A stretch of DNA of 64,000 nt, taken from Adhaeribacter soli (GTDB lineage Bacteria; Bacteroidota; Bacteroidia; Cytophagales; Hymenobacteraceae). Numbering within the stretch: position 1 is the first letter of the stretch; the number at the start of each line of letters is the position of its first letter. Below the pieces are notes generated by a model, which saw only the letters and a program-made list of their open reading frames with translations, ran no database searches and was not told the DNA's origin. The stretch is from assembly GCF_008727925.1 (NCBI RefSeq), contig NZ_VTWT01000005.1, forward strand, positions 310,001 through 374,000, given 5' to 3'. Shown one piece after another: positions 9,716 to 18,745 of this stretch. The translations under genes were made by a program, and so were the position numbers.

Positions 9716-9745
9716 CTCTAAAAAACTTGATGATTATAATTATAA

Positions 9746-10576
9746 TTAGCGGCGTGGTTTAGCACCACCTGCGTTATTGCGACGTTGTCCGCCACCTTCT
9801 CCTCTGTTTTCACGTCCGCCTCTGTCGCCACCGCGATCGTTGCGACGACCAGAACGATCGCCACGGTCAGAACGTTCATTTCTTTCGCCGCGTGGAGCGC
9901 CGGAAGCAGATTTGCTTTCTGCCGGTACCTGGTTTGGAGAAAGGTCCTTCTTGCCGTAGATCTCACCTTTGAAGATCCACACTTTGATACCTAACTTACC
10001 GTATACCGTTTGTGCTTCAGATAAAGCATAATCGATATCGGCACGAAGGGTGTGCAGAGGAGTTCTTCCTTCTTTGTAGTGCTCGGTACGTGCCATCTCA
10101 GCTCCACCTAAACGGCCGGAAACCTGGATTTTGATACCTTCAGCACCAACGCGTAAAGCAGAAGAAATTGCCTGCTTCATGGCACGACGGAAAGAGATAC
10201 GGGCCTGCAGCTGCTGGGCTACAGATTCGCCAACTAATTTAGCATCAAGTTCAGGACGTTTGATTTCGAAGATATTGATCTGAACGTCTTTGCTCGTGAT
10301 CTTCTTTAACTCTTCTTTAATTTTATCAACTTCCTGACCACCTTTACCAATTACCACACCCGGACGGGCAGTGTTGATTGTAATGGTGATTCTTTTTAAT
10401 GTACGCTCAATAACGATTTTGGAAATACCGCCTTTCGGGATACGAGCAAGGATGTATTTACGGATCTTTTCGTCTTCAACCAGCTTTTCAGCGAAATCTT
10501 TGCCACCGTACCAGTTAGAGTCCCAACCTTTTACAATGCCCAGGCGAAGACCAATCGGATTTACTTTTTGTCCCAT
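9746..10576 (-). CDS. rpsC: 30S ribosomal protein S3 with Arg/Gly/Asp-rich C-terminal tail
   Basis: The 276-residue protein begins [25 protein letters not shown]. The KH type 2 domain has [22 protein letters not shown] (about residues 68-90), and the C-terminal domain has the text [31 protein letters not shown]. From about residue 222 an extra tail of about 50 residues follows, dominated by Arg, Gly, Asp and Asn with repeated RGD/RGG-like units. E. coli S3 is 233 residues, so the tail is an extension. S3 forms the mRNA entry site and has helicase activity with S4 and S5. Confidence 0.97.
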   Translation of the reverse strand: MGQKVNPIGLRLGIVKGWDSNWYGGKDFAEKLVEDEKIRKYILARIPKGGISKIVIERTLKRITITINTARPGVVIGKGGQEVDKIKEELKKITSKDVQINIFEIKRPELDAKLVGESVAQQLQARISFRRAMKQAISSALRVGAEGIKIQVSGRLGGAEMARTEHYKEGRTPLHTLRADIDYALSEAQTVYGKLGIKVWIFKGEIYGKKDLSPNQVPAESKSASGAPRGERNERSDRGDRSGRRNDRGGDRGGRENRGEGGGQRRNNAGGAKPRR

Positions 10577-10582
10577 TTTAAC

Positions 10583-10984
10583 TTATTTGGCTTTAGTGGT
10601 TGATTCAGCTTTTTTTGCTTTTTTAGATACCATTTCTTCTTCAGATTTAGTATCGATGATCAGCGTTACGTGGTTAGATCTTTTGCGGATCCGGTGACCA
10701 CGACCCTGAGGAGCAGGACGAAGACGCTTCAGAGTACGTCCTTCATCTACAAAAATAGCTTTGATGTAAAGGTTAGACTCTTCGATGCGGGCATCTTCAT
10801 TTTTAGCCTGCCAGTTAGATAAAGCGGATAAAAGAAGTTTTTCAATTTTCTCAGCACCTGAATTGGCTTCGAATTTCAAAATGCCAAGGGCACTGTTTAC
10901 TTGCTTTCCGCGTACCATATTTGCTACCAGACGCATTTTGCGCGGGGAGGTAGGTACGTTTCTTAGTTTTGCTACTGCTTCCAT
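10583..10984 (-). CDS. rplV: 50S ribosomal protein L22
   Basis: The 133-residue protein starts [27 protein letters not shown] and has the long beta-hairpin text [24 protein letters not shown] that lines the exit tunnel and is the site of macrolide resistance changes in other bacteria. The final 20 or so residues are a lysine-rich extension ([14 protein letters not shown]). It is 2 bases after rpsS. Confidence 0.98.
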   Translation of the reverse strand: MEAVAKLRNVPTSPRKMRLVANMVRGKQVNSALGILKFEANSGAEKIEKLLLSALSNWQAKNEDARIEESNLYIKAIFVDEGRTLKRLRPAPQGRGHRIRKRSNHVTLIIDTKSEEEMVSKKAKKAESTTKAK

Positions 10985-10986
10985 GA

Positions 10987-11265
10987 TTATCTCTTACCTT
11001 TATCTTTCTTAGCTACGTGGCCTCTGAAGTTTCTGGTCGGAGCAAATTCGCCAAGCTTATGTCCTACCATGTTCTCAGTTACATAAACCGGGATAAATTT
11101 ATTACCGTTATGTACTGCAAATGTATGTCCAACGAAGTCCGGAGAGATCATCGATCTTCTGGACCAGGTTTTTACTACTGTTTTCTTGCCAGTCTCATCC
11201 AGAGCCTGAACTTTTCTTTCGAGCCTAAAGTCAATATAAGGCCCTTTTTTTAATGATCTTCCCAT
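10987..11265 (-). CDS. rpsS: 30S ribosomal protein S19
   Basis: The 92-residue protein begins [19 protein letters not shown] and contains [40 protein letters not shown], the S19 signature. S19 sits in the 30S head with S13. It is directly adjacent to rplB with no spacer. Confidence 0.98.
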   Translation of the reverse strand: MGRSLKKGPYIDFRLERKVQALDETGKKTVVKTWSRRSMISPDFVGHTFAVHNGNKFIPVYVTENMVGHKLGEFAPTRNFRGHVAKKDKGKR

Positions 11266-12090
11266 TTATTTTTTACCTCTATTAACAATTAGCTGCTCGG
11301 AATATTTTTTCTTGTTTCTGGTTTTCGCACCTTTTGACAGTAACCCTTTACGTGAACGTGGGTGACCGCCTGATGATCTACCTTCACCACCACCCATTGG
11401 GTGATCTACCGGGTTCATAGCAACACCACGAACGCGCGGACGAATACCTTTCCAACGGTTACGACCAGCTTTACCCATGTTCACGTTCATGTGATCTGAG
11501 TTAGAAACTGTACCTACCGTGGCTAAGCAATTCACCAATACCATTCTCATTTCACCTGAAGGTAATTTGATAGTAGCGTAGCGGCCTTCGCGAGCAACTA
11601 ACTGAGCATAAGATCCAGCGGAACGGGCAAGGATACCACCATTACCTGGCATTAACTCAATGTTGTGTACAATTGTACCAAGCGGCATTTCAGCAAGCGG
11701 CAAGCAGTTACCAACTTCCGGAGCAATTCCGTTACCTGATAAAATGGTTGTGCCTACTGTAAGACCTGCCGGAGCAATGATATACGCTTTCTCACCATCA
11801 GCATAGTAAAGCAGGGCTATACGAGCTGTACGGTTCGGATCGTACTCAATTGCTTTTACAACGGCAGGAACACCGAATTTAGTCCGTTTGAAATCGATCA
11901 TACGGTACTGCTTCTTATGACCGCCACCTATATAGCGCATGGTCATCTTACCGGAATCATTCCGTCCACCAGATTTTTTTATAGGTGCCAACAGAGATTT
12001 CTCCGGAGTAGATGAGGTGATCTCATCAAAGGCAGGAGCTATTCTAAATCTCTGACCTGGTGTTATTGGTCTTAGTTTCTTTAAAGCCAT
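11266..12090 (-). CDS. rplB: 50S ribosomal protein L2
   Basis: The 274-residue protein carries the L2 signatures [23 protein letters not shown] near residues 48-70 and [24 protein letters not shown] near 226-250, including the conserved His in the [11 protein letters not shown] loop. L2 is needed for subunit joining and peptidyl transfer. It lies 12 bases after rplW. Confidence 0.98.
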   Translation of the reverse strand: MALKKLRPITPGQRFRIAPAFDEITSSTPEKSLLAPIKKSGGRNDSGKMTMRYIGGGHKKQYRMIDFKRTKFGVPAVVKAIEYDPNRTARIALLYYADGEKAYIIAPAGLTVGTTILSGNGIAPEVGNCLPLAEMPLGTIVHNIELMPGNGGILARSAGSYAQLVAREGRYATIKLPSGEMRMVLVNCLATVGTVSNSDHMNVNMGKAGRNRWKGIRPRVRGVAMNPVDHPMGGGEGRSSGGHPRSRKGLLSKGAKTRNKKKYSEQLIVNRGKK

Positions 12091-12102
12091 TTTTATTGTA
12101 AA

Positions 12103-12390
12103 TTATATACCGTTATAGAAATCAATAGTCTCGCCTGCTTTCAGGGTAACAATTGCTTTTTTGATAGAAGCTTTTCTACCAGATACCATACCGGCTTTCG
12201 TCATTTTCACTTTCAATTTACCCTGGGTGCGGTTTGTGCAAACTTTCTCCACTGTAACGCCATAAAGTTTTTCAATCGTTTTCTTGATCTCAACTTTATT
12301 CGCTTTTTTGTCTACTTCGAATGCATACTTTCCAGCTTCATTCAAAGCGGTCATCTTTTCAGTAACCAGAGGTCTCTTTAAAATTTCCAT
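12103..12390 (-). CDS. rplW: 50S ribosomal protein L23
   Basis: The 95-residue protein starts MEILKRPLVTEKMTALNEAGKYAFEVD, typical of L23, with the RNA-binding loop near residues 58-78. L23 at the exit tunnel is the docking site for trigger factor and SRP. It overlaps the last base of rplD at 12390. Confidence 0.98.
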   Translation of the reverse strand: MEILKRPLVTEKMTALNEAGKYAFEVDKKANKVEIKKTIEKLYGVTVEKVCTNRTQGKLKVKMTKAGMVSGRKASIKKAIVTLKAGETIDFYNGI

Positions 12391-13022
12391 TACTTGTTGC
12401 TATAAAGTTGTTCTAATGAATTGATTGATTCTTCAGTAAACAGTACAGTTTCTGCATTCAGGATATCGTAAGTAGATAAGCTGCTTGCTACCGATACTTT
12501 TACTTTAGGCAGGTTACGGGCAGAAAGTACAACATTAGAGTTGATTGCACCGGTAACCATTAAGGTTTTCTTTTCAGCAACTTTCAGGTTTGAAAGGATC
12601 GAAACGAAATCTTTTGTTTTTGCAGCCGACATTTCAATGTTTTCAACTAAAGCAATTTTGTTGTCTTTTGCCATAGAAGAAAGCGCTGATAAACGGGCAA
12701 CGGCTTTCAGTTTTTTGTTCAGTTTGAAGCTGTAGTTACGCGGACGCGGACCGAAAACACGACCACCACCGATAAATACAGGAGACTTCATGCTACCAGC
12801 ACGGGCGCCGCCTGTTCCTTTTTGCTTCTTAAGTTTTTTGGTTGTACCAGCTACTTCGTTACGCTCTTTTGATTTGTGCGTACCTTGTCTCTGGTTAGCC
12901 AGATATTGTTTCACGTCCAGGTACATGGCATGTTCGTTCGGTTCAATGCCAAATATAGCATCAGAAAGAGTAATCTTTCTGCCAGTGTCCTGACCTTTAA
13001 TTGATAATACAGAAAGCTCCAT
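12390..13022 (-). CDS. rplD: 50S ribosomal protein L4
   Basis: The 210-residue protein has the L4 text KKLKKQKGTGGARAGSMKSPVFIGGGRVFGPRPRNYSFKLNKK in the extended tunnel loop, where some macrolide-resistance changes occur in other species, and a Rossmann-like C-terminal domain. In E. coli L4 also represses the S10 operon; whether it does so here is unknown. It is 1 base after rplC. Confidence 0.98.
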   Translation of the reverse strand: MELSVLSIKGQDTGRKITLSDAIFGIEPNEHAMYLDVKQYLANQRQGTHKSKERNEVAGTTKKLKKQKGTGGARAGSMKSPVFIGGGRVFGPRPRNYSFKLNKKLKAVARLSALSSMAKDNKIALVENIEMSAAKTKDFVSILSNLKVAEKKTLMVTGAINSNVVLSARNLPKVKVSVASSLSTYDILNAETVLFTEESINSLEQLYSNK

Positions 13023-13023
13023 C

Positions 13024-13641
13024 TTATTTTTCTAATACAATGTATGAATTCTTGGCACCTGGAACGGAACCACTTACTACGATTACATTTCTGTCTGCGA
13101 TTACTTTCAGTACGCGCAGGTTCTGAATTTTAACTCTGTCACCACCCATACGGCCGGCCATGCGCATTCCTTTGAATACACGGGAAGGCCAAGAGCAGGC
13201 ACCGATGGAACCTGGGTGACGACCGCGGTTGTGCTGACCGTGGGTCTGGCCACCAACACCCGCAAAGTTGTAGCGTTTTACTACACCCTGGAAACCTTTA
13301 CCTTTTGAGGTACCGATAGCGTCCACGAATTCGCCTTCTTCAAACAGATCCGCTTTCACAACATCTCCCAGCGCTAAAGCTGTTTCTTCAATTTTAAATT
13401 CCACAACCTTTGCCTTAGGCGTTGCGTTAGCTTTTTTGAAGTGACCAGCTAATGCTTTTGGTGTGTTTTTTTCTTTACGCTCTCCAAAACCCAATTGCAC
13501 CGCGGCATAGCCGTCATTGTCAACAGTTTTCACCTGCGTAACGGTGCACGGTCCTGCTTCGATTAACGTGCAGGGTACACTTTTACCTTCAGGCGTGAAG
13601 AGGCTTGTCATTCCGATTTTTCTACCGATTATTCCAGGCAT
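13024..13641 (-). CDS. rplC: 50S ribosomal protein L3
   Basis: The 205-residue protein begins [20 protein letters not shown] and has the L3 extension [42 protein letters not shown] that reaches the peptidyl transferase centre. L3 starts 50S assembly. The start follows a consensus promoter at 13701-13733 and a terminator at 13769-13803, so rplC rather than rpsJ heads this transcript segment. Confidence 0.98.
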   Translation of the reverse strand: MPGIIGRKIGMTSLFTPEGKSVPCTLIEAGPCTVTQVKTVDNDGYAAVQLGFGERKEKNTPKALAGHFKKANATPKAKVVEFKIEETALALGDVVKADLFEEGEFVDAIGTSKGKGFQGVVKRYNFAGVGGQTHGQHNRGRHPGSIGACSWPSRVFKGMRMAGRMGGDRVKIQNLRVLKVIADRNVIVVSGSVPGAKNSYIVLEK

Positions 13642-13700
13642 TCTACTTTAAGATTGATTATAAATGATTTACGCCCTTACACAGTTTGTCTAAGGGAGTG

Positions 13701-13733
13701 CAAAGATACTAAAATAAAAATGTTTAAACCAAA
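13701..13733 (-). promoter_or_regulatory. Bacteroidota-type promoter for rplC and downstream genes
   Basis: On the minus strand the sequence has TTTG, 21 bases of AT-rich spacer, then TATCTTTGCA, matching the Bacteroidota consensus TTTG-N19..21-TAnnTTTG. Expected start is near 13696, leaving a leader of about 55 bases before the rplC ATG at 13641. It sits just after the hairpin at 13769-13803, which would end the rpsJ transcript. Confidence 0.72.
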
Positions 13734-13768
13734 TTGGTTTGTAAATATTTTATTTTCAGATACAAATA

Positions 13769-13803
13769 AAAAAAAGGAACCGGTTAGTTCCGGTCCCTTT
13801 TTT
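13769..13803 (-). terminator. Hairpin terminator after rpsJ
   Basis: The run AAAAAGGAACCGG pairs across the loop TTAGTT with CCGGTCCCTTTTTT, giving a roughly 13-bp stem with one mismatch and flanking A and T tracts. It can act in either direction and lies 20 bases after the rpsJ stop, before the rplC promoter. Confidence 0.75.
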
Positions 13804-13823
13804 GGTATGCCTACCAGCAGAAA

Positions 13824-14129
13824 TCAAACTTTAATTTCTACGTCTACGCCTGAAGGCAATTCTAATTTCATCAGGGCATCTACGGTTTTAGAGCTGGTTG
13901 AGTAGATATCTACCAAACGCTTGTAAGTGCACAGCTGGAATTGCTCCCGGGCTTTTTTGTTTACGTGCGGCGAACGCAACACGGTGTATTTGTCAACTTC
14001 AGTTGGCAATGGAATCGGACCGCTCACGATCGCGCCAGTTGCTTTAACTGCTTTTACGATCTTCTCAGAAGATTTATCAACCAGGTTGTGATCGTAAGAT
14101 TTTAATTTAATTCTTATTTTCTGATTCAT
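13824..14129 (-). CDS. rpsJ: 30S ribosomal protein S10
   Basis: The 101-residue protein starts [20 protein letters not shown] and has the S10 text [30 protein letters not shown]. Length matches the family (about 103). S10 also acts in NusB-dependent antitermination. It lies 11 bases after fusA and is followed by a terminator, so here it closes the str operon instead of opening the S10 operon. Confidence 0.98.
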   Translation of the reverse strand: MNQKIRIKLKSYDHNLVDKSSEKIVKAVKATGAIVSGPIPLPTEVDKYTVLRSPHVNKKAREQFQLCTYKRLVDIYSTSSKTVDALMKLELPSGVDVEIKV

Positions 14130-14140
14130 TTTCTTAATGC

Positions 14141-16240
14141 TTACTTAGCGGTACCTTTTACTTTGGCTACAATTGCGTCTGACAGGTTCTGAGGCACTTG
14201 CTCATAATGAGAGAACGTTAAGGTTGCCGTAGCACGACCTGAGGTAATGGTTCTCAAATCGGTTACATAACCGAAAAGTTCTGAAAGAGGCACATCGGCT
14301 TTAATCACCTGGGCACCGCCTTTGGTATCCATACCCTTCATCAAACCTCTTCTGCGGTTCAAGTCGCCGGTTACCGGACCAGTGTACTCATCCGGAGAAA
14401 TTACCTCTACTGCCATGATTGGCTCAAGTAATTTCGGAGCGCATTTCTTTGCAGCTTCCTTGTAACCCTGACGGGCTGCAAGTTCGAAAGAAAGTGCATC
14501 GGAGTCAACATCGTGATAAGAACCGTGGAACAGACGTACTTTCATGGAATCCATCGGGAAACCTGCCAATACACCGTTCTTCATGGCTTCTTCGAAACCT
14601 TTTTGTATCGGGGCAATAAATTCTTTTGGAATTACACCCCCTACGATGTTGTTTATAAATTCTAAACCTGGTTTGTCATCTTCTCTCGGTCCGATTTCGA
14701 ATACGATATCACCGAATTTACCACGACCACCTGATTGTTTCTTGTACGTTTCGCGGTGCTCTACCGATTTGGTGATAGCCTCTTTGTAAGCTACCTGCGG
14801 CGCGCCCTGGTTAATCTCTACCTTGAACTCACGTTTCATCCGGTCGATGATGATTTCCAGGTGAAGCTCGCCCATACCTTTCAGGATAGTCTGACCTGTT
14901 TCGTGGTCAGTCTGAACTACCAGCGTTGGATCTTCTTCCACAAGTTTGGCAATTGCCATACCCATTTTATCAACGTCAGCCTGCGTTTTTGGCTCAATGG
15001 CATAGCCGATTACCGGCTCCGGGAATTCCATTGCTTCCAGAACGATTTTCGCTTCCTGGGCGCAAAGGGTATCGCCGGTTTTAATGTCTTTGAAACCTAC
15101 TACCGCTCCGATGTCGCCGGCTTCCAGTCTTTCGATGGAGTTCTGCTTGTTGGCGTGCATCTGGAAGATACGGGAGATACGCTCCTTATTGTTTGAACGG
15201 GTATTGAATACGTAAGAGCCTGCTTCCAGAACACCTGAGTAAGCACGTACAAAGCACAGACGGCCTACGTAAGGGTCCGTAGCAATTTTGAAGGCCAGAC
15301 CGGCAAATGGTTCTTTGGTATCTGGTTTACGGGCAATTTCAGCGCCTGTATCCGGATTAGTACCAATGATGCTTTCTTTATCCATCGGCGATGGAAGTAA
15401 AGCCATCACGTAGTCCAGCATGGTCTGAACACCTTTGTTTTTGAAAGATGAACCGCAAAGCATCGGCACGATAGCCATGTCGATGGTTGCTGCACGAAGA
15501 GCGGCCAGGATTTCATCTTCGGTGATCGAGCTCGGATCTTCGAAATATTTTTCCATTAAGCTTTCGTCGTACTCAGCTACTGCTTCCAGTAACTTCTCAC
15601 GGTACTCTTCAGCTTCTTCCAGCATATCGTCCGGAATCGGAACTTCGGTCCAGGTCATGCCTTTGTCGCTCTCGTTCCATGTCATTCCGCGGAAGTTCAC
15701 CAGGTCAACTACGCCTTTGAAGTCATCTTCGGAACCGATTGGTAACTGTAGCGCAACCGCGTTGCTTCCCAGCATTTCCTTTACCTGACGGCAAACGTTC
15801 AGGAAGTCGGCACCGGAGCGGTCCATTTTGTTAACGAAACCGATACGGGCTACTTTGTAGTTGTTGGCAAGGCGCCAGTTTGTTTCTGACTGCGGCTCTA
15901 CACCGTCTACAGCAGAGAATAAGAACACCAGACCATCCAGTACGCGCAGGGAACGGTTTACCTCTACGGTAAAGTCCACGTGACCCGGAGTATCGATGAT
16001 GTTGATATGGTAAGGCTGGTTACGATAAGTCCAGTCTACGGTTACGGCAGCTGAAGTGATGGTGATACCACGCTCCTGCTCCTGCTCCATCCAGTCGGTG
16101 GTAGCAGAACCTTCGTGCGTTTCACCTAACTTGTGCGATTTACCAGTGTAATAAAGAATCCGCTCGGTGGTAGTTGTTTTTCCGGCATCGATGTGCGCGG
16201 CAATACCAATATTTCTTGTGTATCTAAGGTCGCGGGCCAT
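14141..16240 (-). CDS. fusA: Elongation factor G
   Basis: The 699-residue translational GTPase has the P-loop [19 protein letters not shown] (about 15-33), switch [14 protein letters not shown] (about 84-95), [10 protein letters not shown] as the guanine-specificity motif, and the C-terminal domains IV-V. It drives tRNA and mRNA translocation after peptide bond formation. It follows rpsG by 3 bases. Length and all motifs are normal for the elongation form of EF-G. Confidence 0.98.
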   Translation of the reverse strand: MARDLRYTRNIGIAAHIDAGKTTTTERILYYTGKSHKLGETHEGSATTDWMEQEQERGITITSAAVTVDWTYRNQPYHINIIDTPGHVDFTVEVNRSLRVLDGLVFLFSAVDGVEPQSETNWRLANNYKVARIGFVNKMDRSGADFLNVCRQVKEMLGSNAVALQLPIGSEDDFKGVVDLVNFRGMTWNESDKGMTWTEVPIPDDMLEEAEEYREKLLEAVAEYDESLMEKYFEDPSSITEDEILAALRAATIDMAIVPMLCGSSFKNKGVQTMLDYVMALLPSPMDKESIIGTNPDTGAEIARKPDTKEPFAGLAFKIATDPYVGRLCFVRAYSGVLEAGSYVFNTRSNNKERISRIFQMHANKQNSIERLEAGDIGAVVGFKDIKTGDTLCAQEAKIVLEAMEFPEPVIGYAIEPKTQADVDKMGMAIAKLVEEDPTLVVQTDHETGQTILKGMGELHLEIIIDRMKREFKVEINQGAPQVAYKEAITKSVEHRETYKKQSGGRGKFGDIVFEIGPREDDKPGLEFINNIVGGVIPKEFIAPIQKGFEEAMKNGVLAGFPMDSMKVRLFHGSYHDVDSDALSFELAARQGYKEAAKKCAPKLLEPIMAVEVISPDEYTGPVTGDLNRRRGLMKGMDTKGGAQVIKADVPLSELFGYVTDLRTITSGRATATLTFSHYEQVPQNLSDAIVAKVKGTAK

Positions 16241-16243
16241 GTA

Positions 16244-16711
16244 TTAGAATCTGAAATGTGAGAATGCCTTGTTCGCTTCCGCCATACGGTGCGTATCGTC
16301 TTTTTTCTTAACGGCAGCGCCTTCGCCTTTAGCAGCAGCAATAATTTCGCCGGCTAAACGCTCCATCATGGTTTTCTCACCACGCTTACGCGAATACAGA
16401 ATCATCCATTTGATACCCAAAGCAATTTTACGCTCCGGACGAACCTCTGTAGGCACCTGGAAAGTAGCACCACCTACGCGGCGGCTTTTTACTTCCACGC
16501 CCGGCATGATGTTGTTCAGGGCTTTTCTCCAGGTTTCCAGACCGTTTTCTTTGGTTCTTTTCTCTACTAAATCGCACGCGTCGTAGAAAATGCTGTAAGC
16601 AACACTTTTCTTGCCGTCGTACATTAAGTAGTTAACGAAACGAGTTACTAAGGTTTCTTTGTATTTAGGATCAGGAAGAAGTATTCTCTTCTTTGGTTTT
16701 GCTTTTCTCAT
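16244..16711 (-). CDS. rpsG: 30S ribosomal protein S7
   Basis: The 155-residue protein begins [36 protein letters not shown] and has the family text [27 protein letters not shown]7 nucleates assembly of the 30S head and contacts E-site tRNA. It is 16 bases after rpsL and 3 bases before fusA. Confidence 0.98.
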   Translation of the reverse strand: MRKAKPKKRILLPDPKYKETLVTRFVNYLMYDGKKSVAYSIFYDACDLVEKRTKENGLETWRKALNNIMPGVEVKSRRVGGATFQVPTEVRPERKIALGIKWMILYSRKRGEKTMMERLAGEIIAAAKGEGAAVKKKDDTHRMAEANKAFSHFRF

Positions 16712-16727
16712 TATACTAAGCTATTTA

Positions 16728-17150
16728 TTACTTTTTCTTTTTAGCTGGAGCACCTTTGCCAGCAGCAGCTACTTGTCCTGGTTTCGGACGTTTTGCACCA
16801 TATTTTGAACGACGTTGCAGACGGCCGTTTACGCCGGCAGTATCCAAAGCACCACGGATGATGTGGTAACGAACACCTGGCAAATCTTTTACTCTACCAC
16901 CGCGGATCAGCACGATAGAGTGCTCCTGCAGGTTGTGGCCTTCACCCGGAATGTAAGCGTTAACTTCTTTACCGTTGGTTAAGCGTACACGGGCTACTTT
17001 ACGCATAGCCGAGTTTGGCTTCTTAGGCGTTGTAGTATATACACGGGTACAAACGCCACGGCGCTGCGGGCATGAATCCAAAGCCGGAGACTTCGATTTG
17101 AAGGTTAACTTCTCCCTTCCATTTCTTACTAATTGTTGTATAGTAGGCAT
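16728..17150 (-). CDS. rpsL: 30S ribosomal protein S12
   Basis: The 140-residue protein contains [27 protein letters not shown] and [38 protein letters not shown], including the lysines linked to streptomycin response in other bacteria (both wild-type-like here). A short Ala/Gly/Lys tail extends the C-terminus. S12 sits at the decoding centre. It heads the str operon, with two promoter elements upstream. Confidence 0.98.
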   Translation of the reverse strand: MPTIQQLVRNGREKLTFKSKSPALDSCPQRRGVCTRVYTTTPKKPNSAMRKVARVRLTNGKEVNAYIPGEGHNLQEHSIVLIRGGRVKDLPGVRYHIIRGALDTAGVNGRLQRRSKYGAKRPKPGQVAAAGKGAPAKKKK

Positions 17151-17195
17151 TTACAAAGTTGTTATAAATAGAACTCTTCTCGAAAATTTAGTTTG

Positions 17196-17227
17196 CAAAG
17201 GTATAGAATATCCCTTGCAAAATCAAA
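17196..17227 (-). promoter_or_regulatory. Proximal promoter of rpsL-rpsG-fusA-rpsJ
   Basis: The minus strand reads TTTG, 20 bases, then TACCTTTGCA, a full match to the Bacteroidota -33/-7 consensus. Expected start is near 17190, giving a 40-base leader before rpsL. Confidence 0.72.
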
Positions 17228-17329
17228 AAATATTTTAAAGTAATTATTTAAAGCCACTTACGCATTTGTGAAGCGCGTAAATGAGCTTTGAATTACTCAT
17301 ATTTCTTTAACTTGCCTAAATTTGAGCCG

Positions 17330-17337
17330 CAAAAGTA
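17330..17337 (-). promoter_or_regulatory. Possible distal promoter of the rpsL operon
   Basis: The minus strand reads TACTTTTGCGGC, matching TAnnTTTG, but no clear TTTG lies 19-21 bases upstream. If used, it gives a leader of about 175 bases ahead of rpsL and a tandem-promoter arrangement. Confidence 0.4.
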
Positions 17338-17423
17338 CTGATTTTATTTGACTTAGTCACTTTTTTGCTTAAAAAAGCTAGCATTTTCTTTTGCGGGGTG
17401 TAGATTATCTGGAAAATAATCTC

Positions 17424-17431
17424 TACTTTTG
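17424..17431 (+). promoter_or_regulatory. Promoter (-7 element) of tRNA-Arg
   Basis: The plus strand has TACTTTTGC, matching the TAnnTTTG box, 24 bases before the tRNA-Arg 5' end. It overlaps an imperfect inverted repeat (TAGATTAT / ATAATCTCTA, 17401-17426) that could be a protein-binding site or simple AT-rich symmetry. Confidence 0.55.
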
Positions 17432-17454
17432 CTTTCCCTTCGGACAAATACCCC

Positions 17455-17526
17455 GGCCGCGTAGTACAACGGATAGTATGGAAGTTTCCGAAGCTTTTGA
17501 TTCAGGTTCGATTCCTGACGCGGCCA
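17455..17526 (+). tRNA. tRNA-Arg(CCG)
   Basis: A complete 72-base cloverleaf folds here: acceptor GGCCGCG pairs with CGCGGCC, the D-arm is GTAC/GTAT, the anticodon loop is TTCCGAA with anticodon CCG, and the T-arm is TCAGG-TTCGATT-CCTGA. The discriminator base is A and no CCA is encoded. It reads CGG codons. The anticodon stem has two wobble pairs. A strong terminator follows at once. Confidence 0.9.
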
Positions 17527-17529
17527 CTC

Positions 17530-17575
17530 ATAACAAAAAAGCCCTTCTGCCTGCTGCTGAAGGGCTTTTTTGTTA
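17530..17575 (+). terminator. Terminator of tRNA-Arg
   Basis: A perfect 18-bp inverted repeat (ATAACAAAAAAGCCCTTC and its complement) encloses a 10-base loop and ends in a T run. It lies 3 bases after the tRNA and can work in both directions. Confidence 0.9.
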
Positions 17576-17704
17576 TCTTCTCTGTTGAAATTCCCGGTTA
17601 TTTTTTTCTGTTTTTATAGTTCCTGTGGTTAAAATTTCGTAGAGTGTTTTAATACCTTTTATTCAACCTTAAAAACTGTCCCTACTGTTTCAACTCGAAA
17701 TCGT

Positions 17705-18076
17705 ATGAAGAAATTTCTGGAAGTAAATGAAGACAATATCTTTGAAAAGGATCTGGTAAATAAGTGGATCTCGGATTGTCATAATTCTCTCCGCCCCTGC
17801 ATTGTGGTCTATTATCATGATGACCTCGCTCATATTTCGGCTAATATTTCCCACCTATTAAACCTGAACAAATCGGGGTTGCAGGAGGAGCTGAATCGGA
17901 TAGACCAGGACTTCTTTATGCTGGGTATCGATCATTTCCATAGCTCCCTGCATTTCTGGAAAGTGAACGATCATAAGTTCACCTTTGATGACATTCCCCG
18001 TGATAAAGCCTTAGTAGCTGCTCATAAGATTTATGATATTCTGGAACGAAGGATCAGGGATTTAGAACTGAAATAA
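17705..18076 (+). CDS. Hypothetical protein, 123 residues
   Basis: The product starts MKKFLEVNEDNIFEKDLVNK and is a soluble, mixed-charge protein with no signal peptide and no membrane segment. It has a His/Asp-rich middle (VVYYHDDLAHISANISHLL, about residues 35-53; MLGIDHFHSSLHFWKVNDH, about 79-97) and ends in a helical, arginine-rich tail (YDILERRIRDLELK). No family was recognised. The coding look is convincing (no rare run-on, codon use like its neighbours), and the gene stands alone between tRNA-Arg and the rpoC-side terminator. Function unknown. Confidence 0.75.
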   Translation: MKKFLEVNEDNIFEKDLVNKWISDCHNSLRPCIVVYYHDDLAHISANISHLLNLNKSGLQEELNRIDQDFFMLGIDHFHSSLHFWKVNDHKFTFDDIPRDKALVAAHKIYDILERRIRDLELK

Positions 18077-18078
18077 AA

Positions 18079-18360
18079 GGCTTATTGCTCTTTTACCTTT
18101 ATTTAAATTCCATTTATCATTGAATTATCTGGTATAAAGCCCCTACCCTGTTCTGTTCCCTGACAGAATTTAAATTTCTAGTTTCAGCAGGTTGAATCTG
18201 GATATTAGTTCTACCGGAGGACAGAACCTGTAGTTGTAAATCACAAGATTCTTTCAGAATGACAGGAAGGTGAGCATGTAATCTGGTAAAATCAGGGATC
18301 CTTAACTCTTCCACTTACCCCTATATGTAAAGAATACGCGAAAGCGCTACCATTTTAAAA
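18079..18360. repeat. Gene-free stretch with REP-like repeat remnant
   Basis: About 280 bases between the orphan gene and the terminator hold no convincing gene. A 65-codon minus-strand frame exists (18117-18314), but its translation looks like a read-through of repeat sequence. The segment reading GTCATTCTGAAAGAATCTTG on the minus strand (about 18242-18265) resembles a widespread intergenic repeat of Bacteroidota and other bacteria. Short CTGTTCTG/CAGAAC inverted pieces also occur. Remnant status is an inference. Confidence 0.35.
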
Positions 18361-18361
18361 C

Positions 18362-18395
18362 AAAAAGTCCCGGCTGAAACAACCGGGACTTTTTT
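18362..18395 (-). terminator. Terminator after the rpoBC-DUF3467 operon
   Basis: AAAAAGTCCCGG pairs perfectly with CCGGGACTTTTT around the loop CTGAAACAA. It lies 26 bases after the DUF3467 gene stop and can also end plus-strand transcripts. The motif CGCTACCATTTTAAAAC lies directly 5' of it on the plus strand. Confidence 0.88.
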
Positions 18396-18420
18396 ATGGG
18401 ATTTTAATACTGTTTATAGG

Positions 18421-18744
18421 TTAAGCTTCGCCAACGGTACCTCCGAAGTTCATCGGAAAGCTGGGAAACTCCTGGGTCTGTTTGATGGCGCCAAAGCTGG
18501 CTTCGTAGCGCTCAATGTTTTCGTTGAGCGCGGTCAGCAACCGTTTTGCGTGTTCCGGCGTGATCACGATCCGGGCTTTTACTTTCGCTTTCGGAATACC
18601 CGGCATCAGCCGGATAAAATCGATCACGAATTCGGAGCTCGAATGGGCGATCATGGCCAGGTTCGCAAACTCGCCTTCGGCAATTTCTTCCGAAAGCTCG
18701 ATGTTGATCTGGTTCGGCTGCTGGTCCTTTGCTTTATCTGCCAT
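18421..18744 (-). CDS. DUF3467 domain protein downstream of rpoC
   Basis: Starting at MADKAKDQQPNQINIELSEEIAEG (ATG at 18744) gives 107 residues. A longer frame of 18 extra codons would run into rpoC and is unlikely. The body has FANLAMIAHSSSEFVIDFIRLMPGIPKAKVKARIVITPEHAKRLLTALNENI, the DUF3467 signature. The start is only 1 base past the rpoC stop, so the two are probably co-translated. The family has no established role; the position hints at a link to RNA polymerase or its abundance, which is an inference. Confidence 0.88.
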   Translation of the reverse strand: MADKAKDQQPNQINIELSEEIAEGEFANLAMIAHSSSEFVIDFIRLMPGIPKAKVKARIVITPEHAKRLLTALNENIERYEASFGAIKQTQEFPSFPMNFGGTVGEA

Positions 18745-18745
18745 C

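Noticed and set aside
9718-9966. An 82-residue minus-strand reading frame inside rpsC
   Set aside because: It overlaps the Arg/Gly/Asp-rich tail of S3 in another frame, with biased composition; it is a shadow of the GC-rich repeat.
18117-18314. 65-residue reading frame as a gene
   Set aside because: Its text looks like translated repeat and it has no partner or start signal; treated as repeat remnant.
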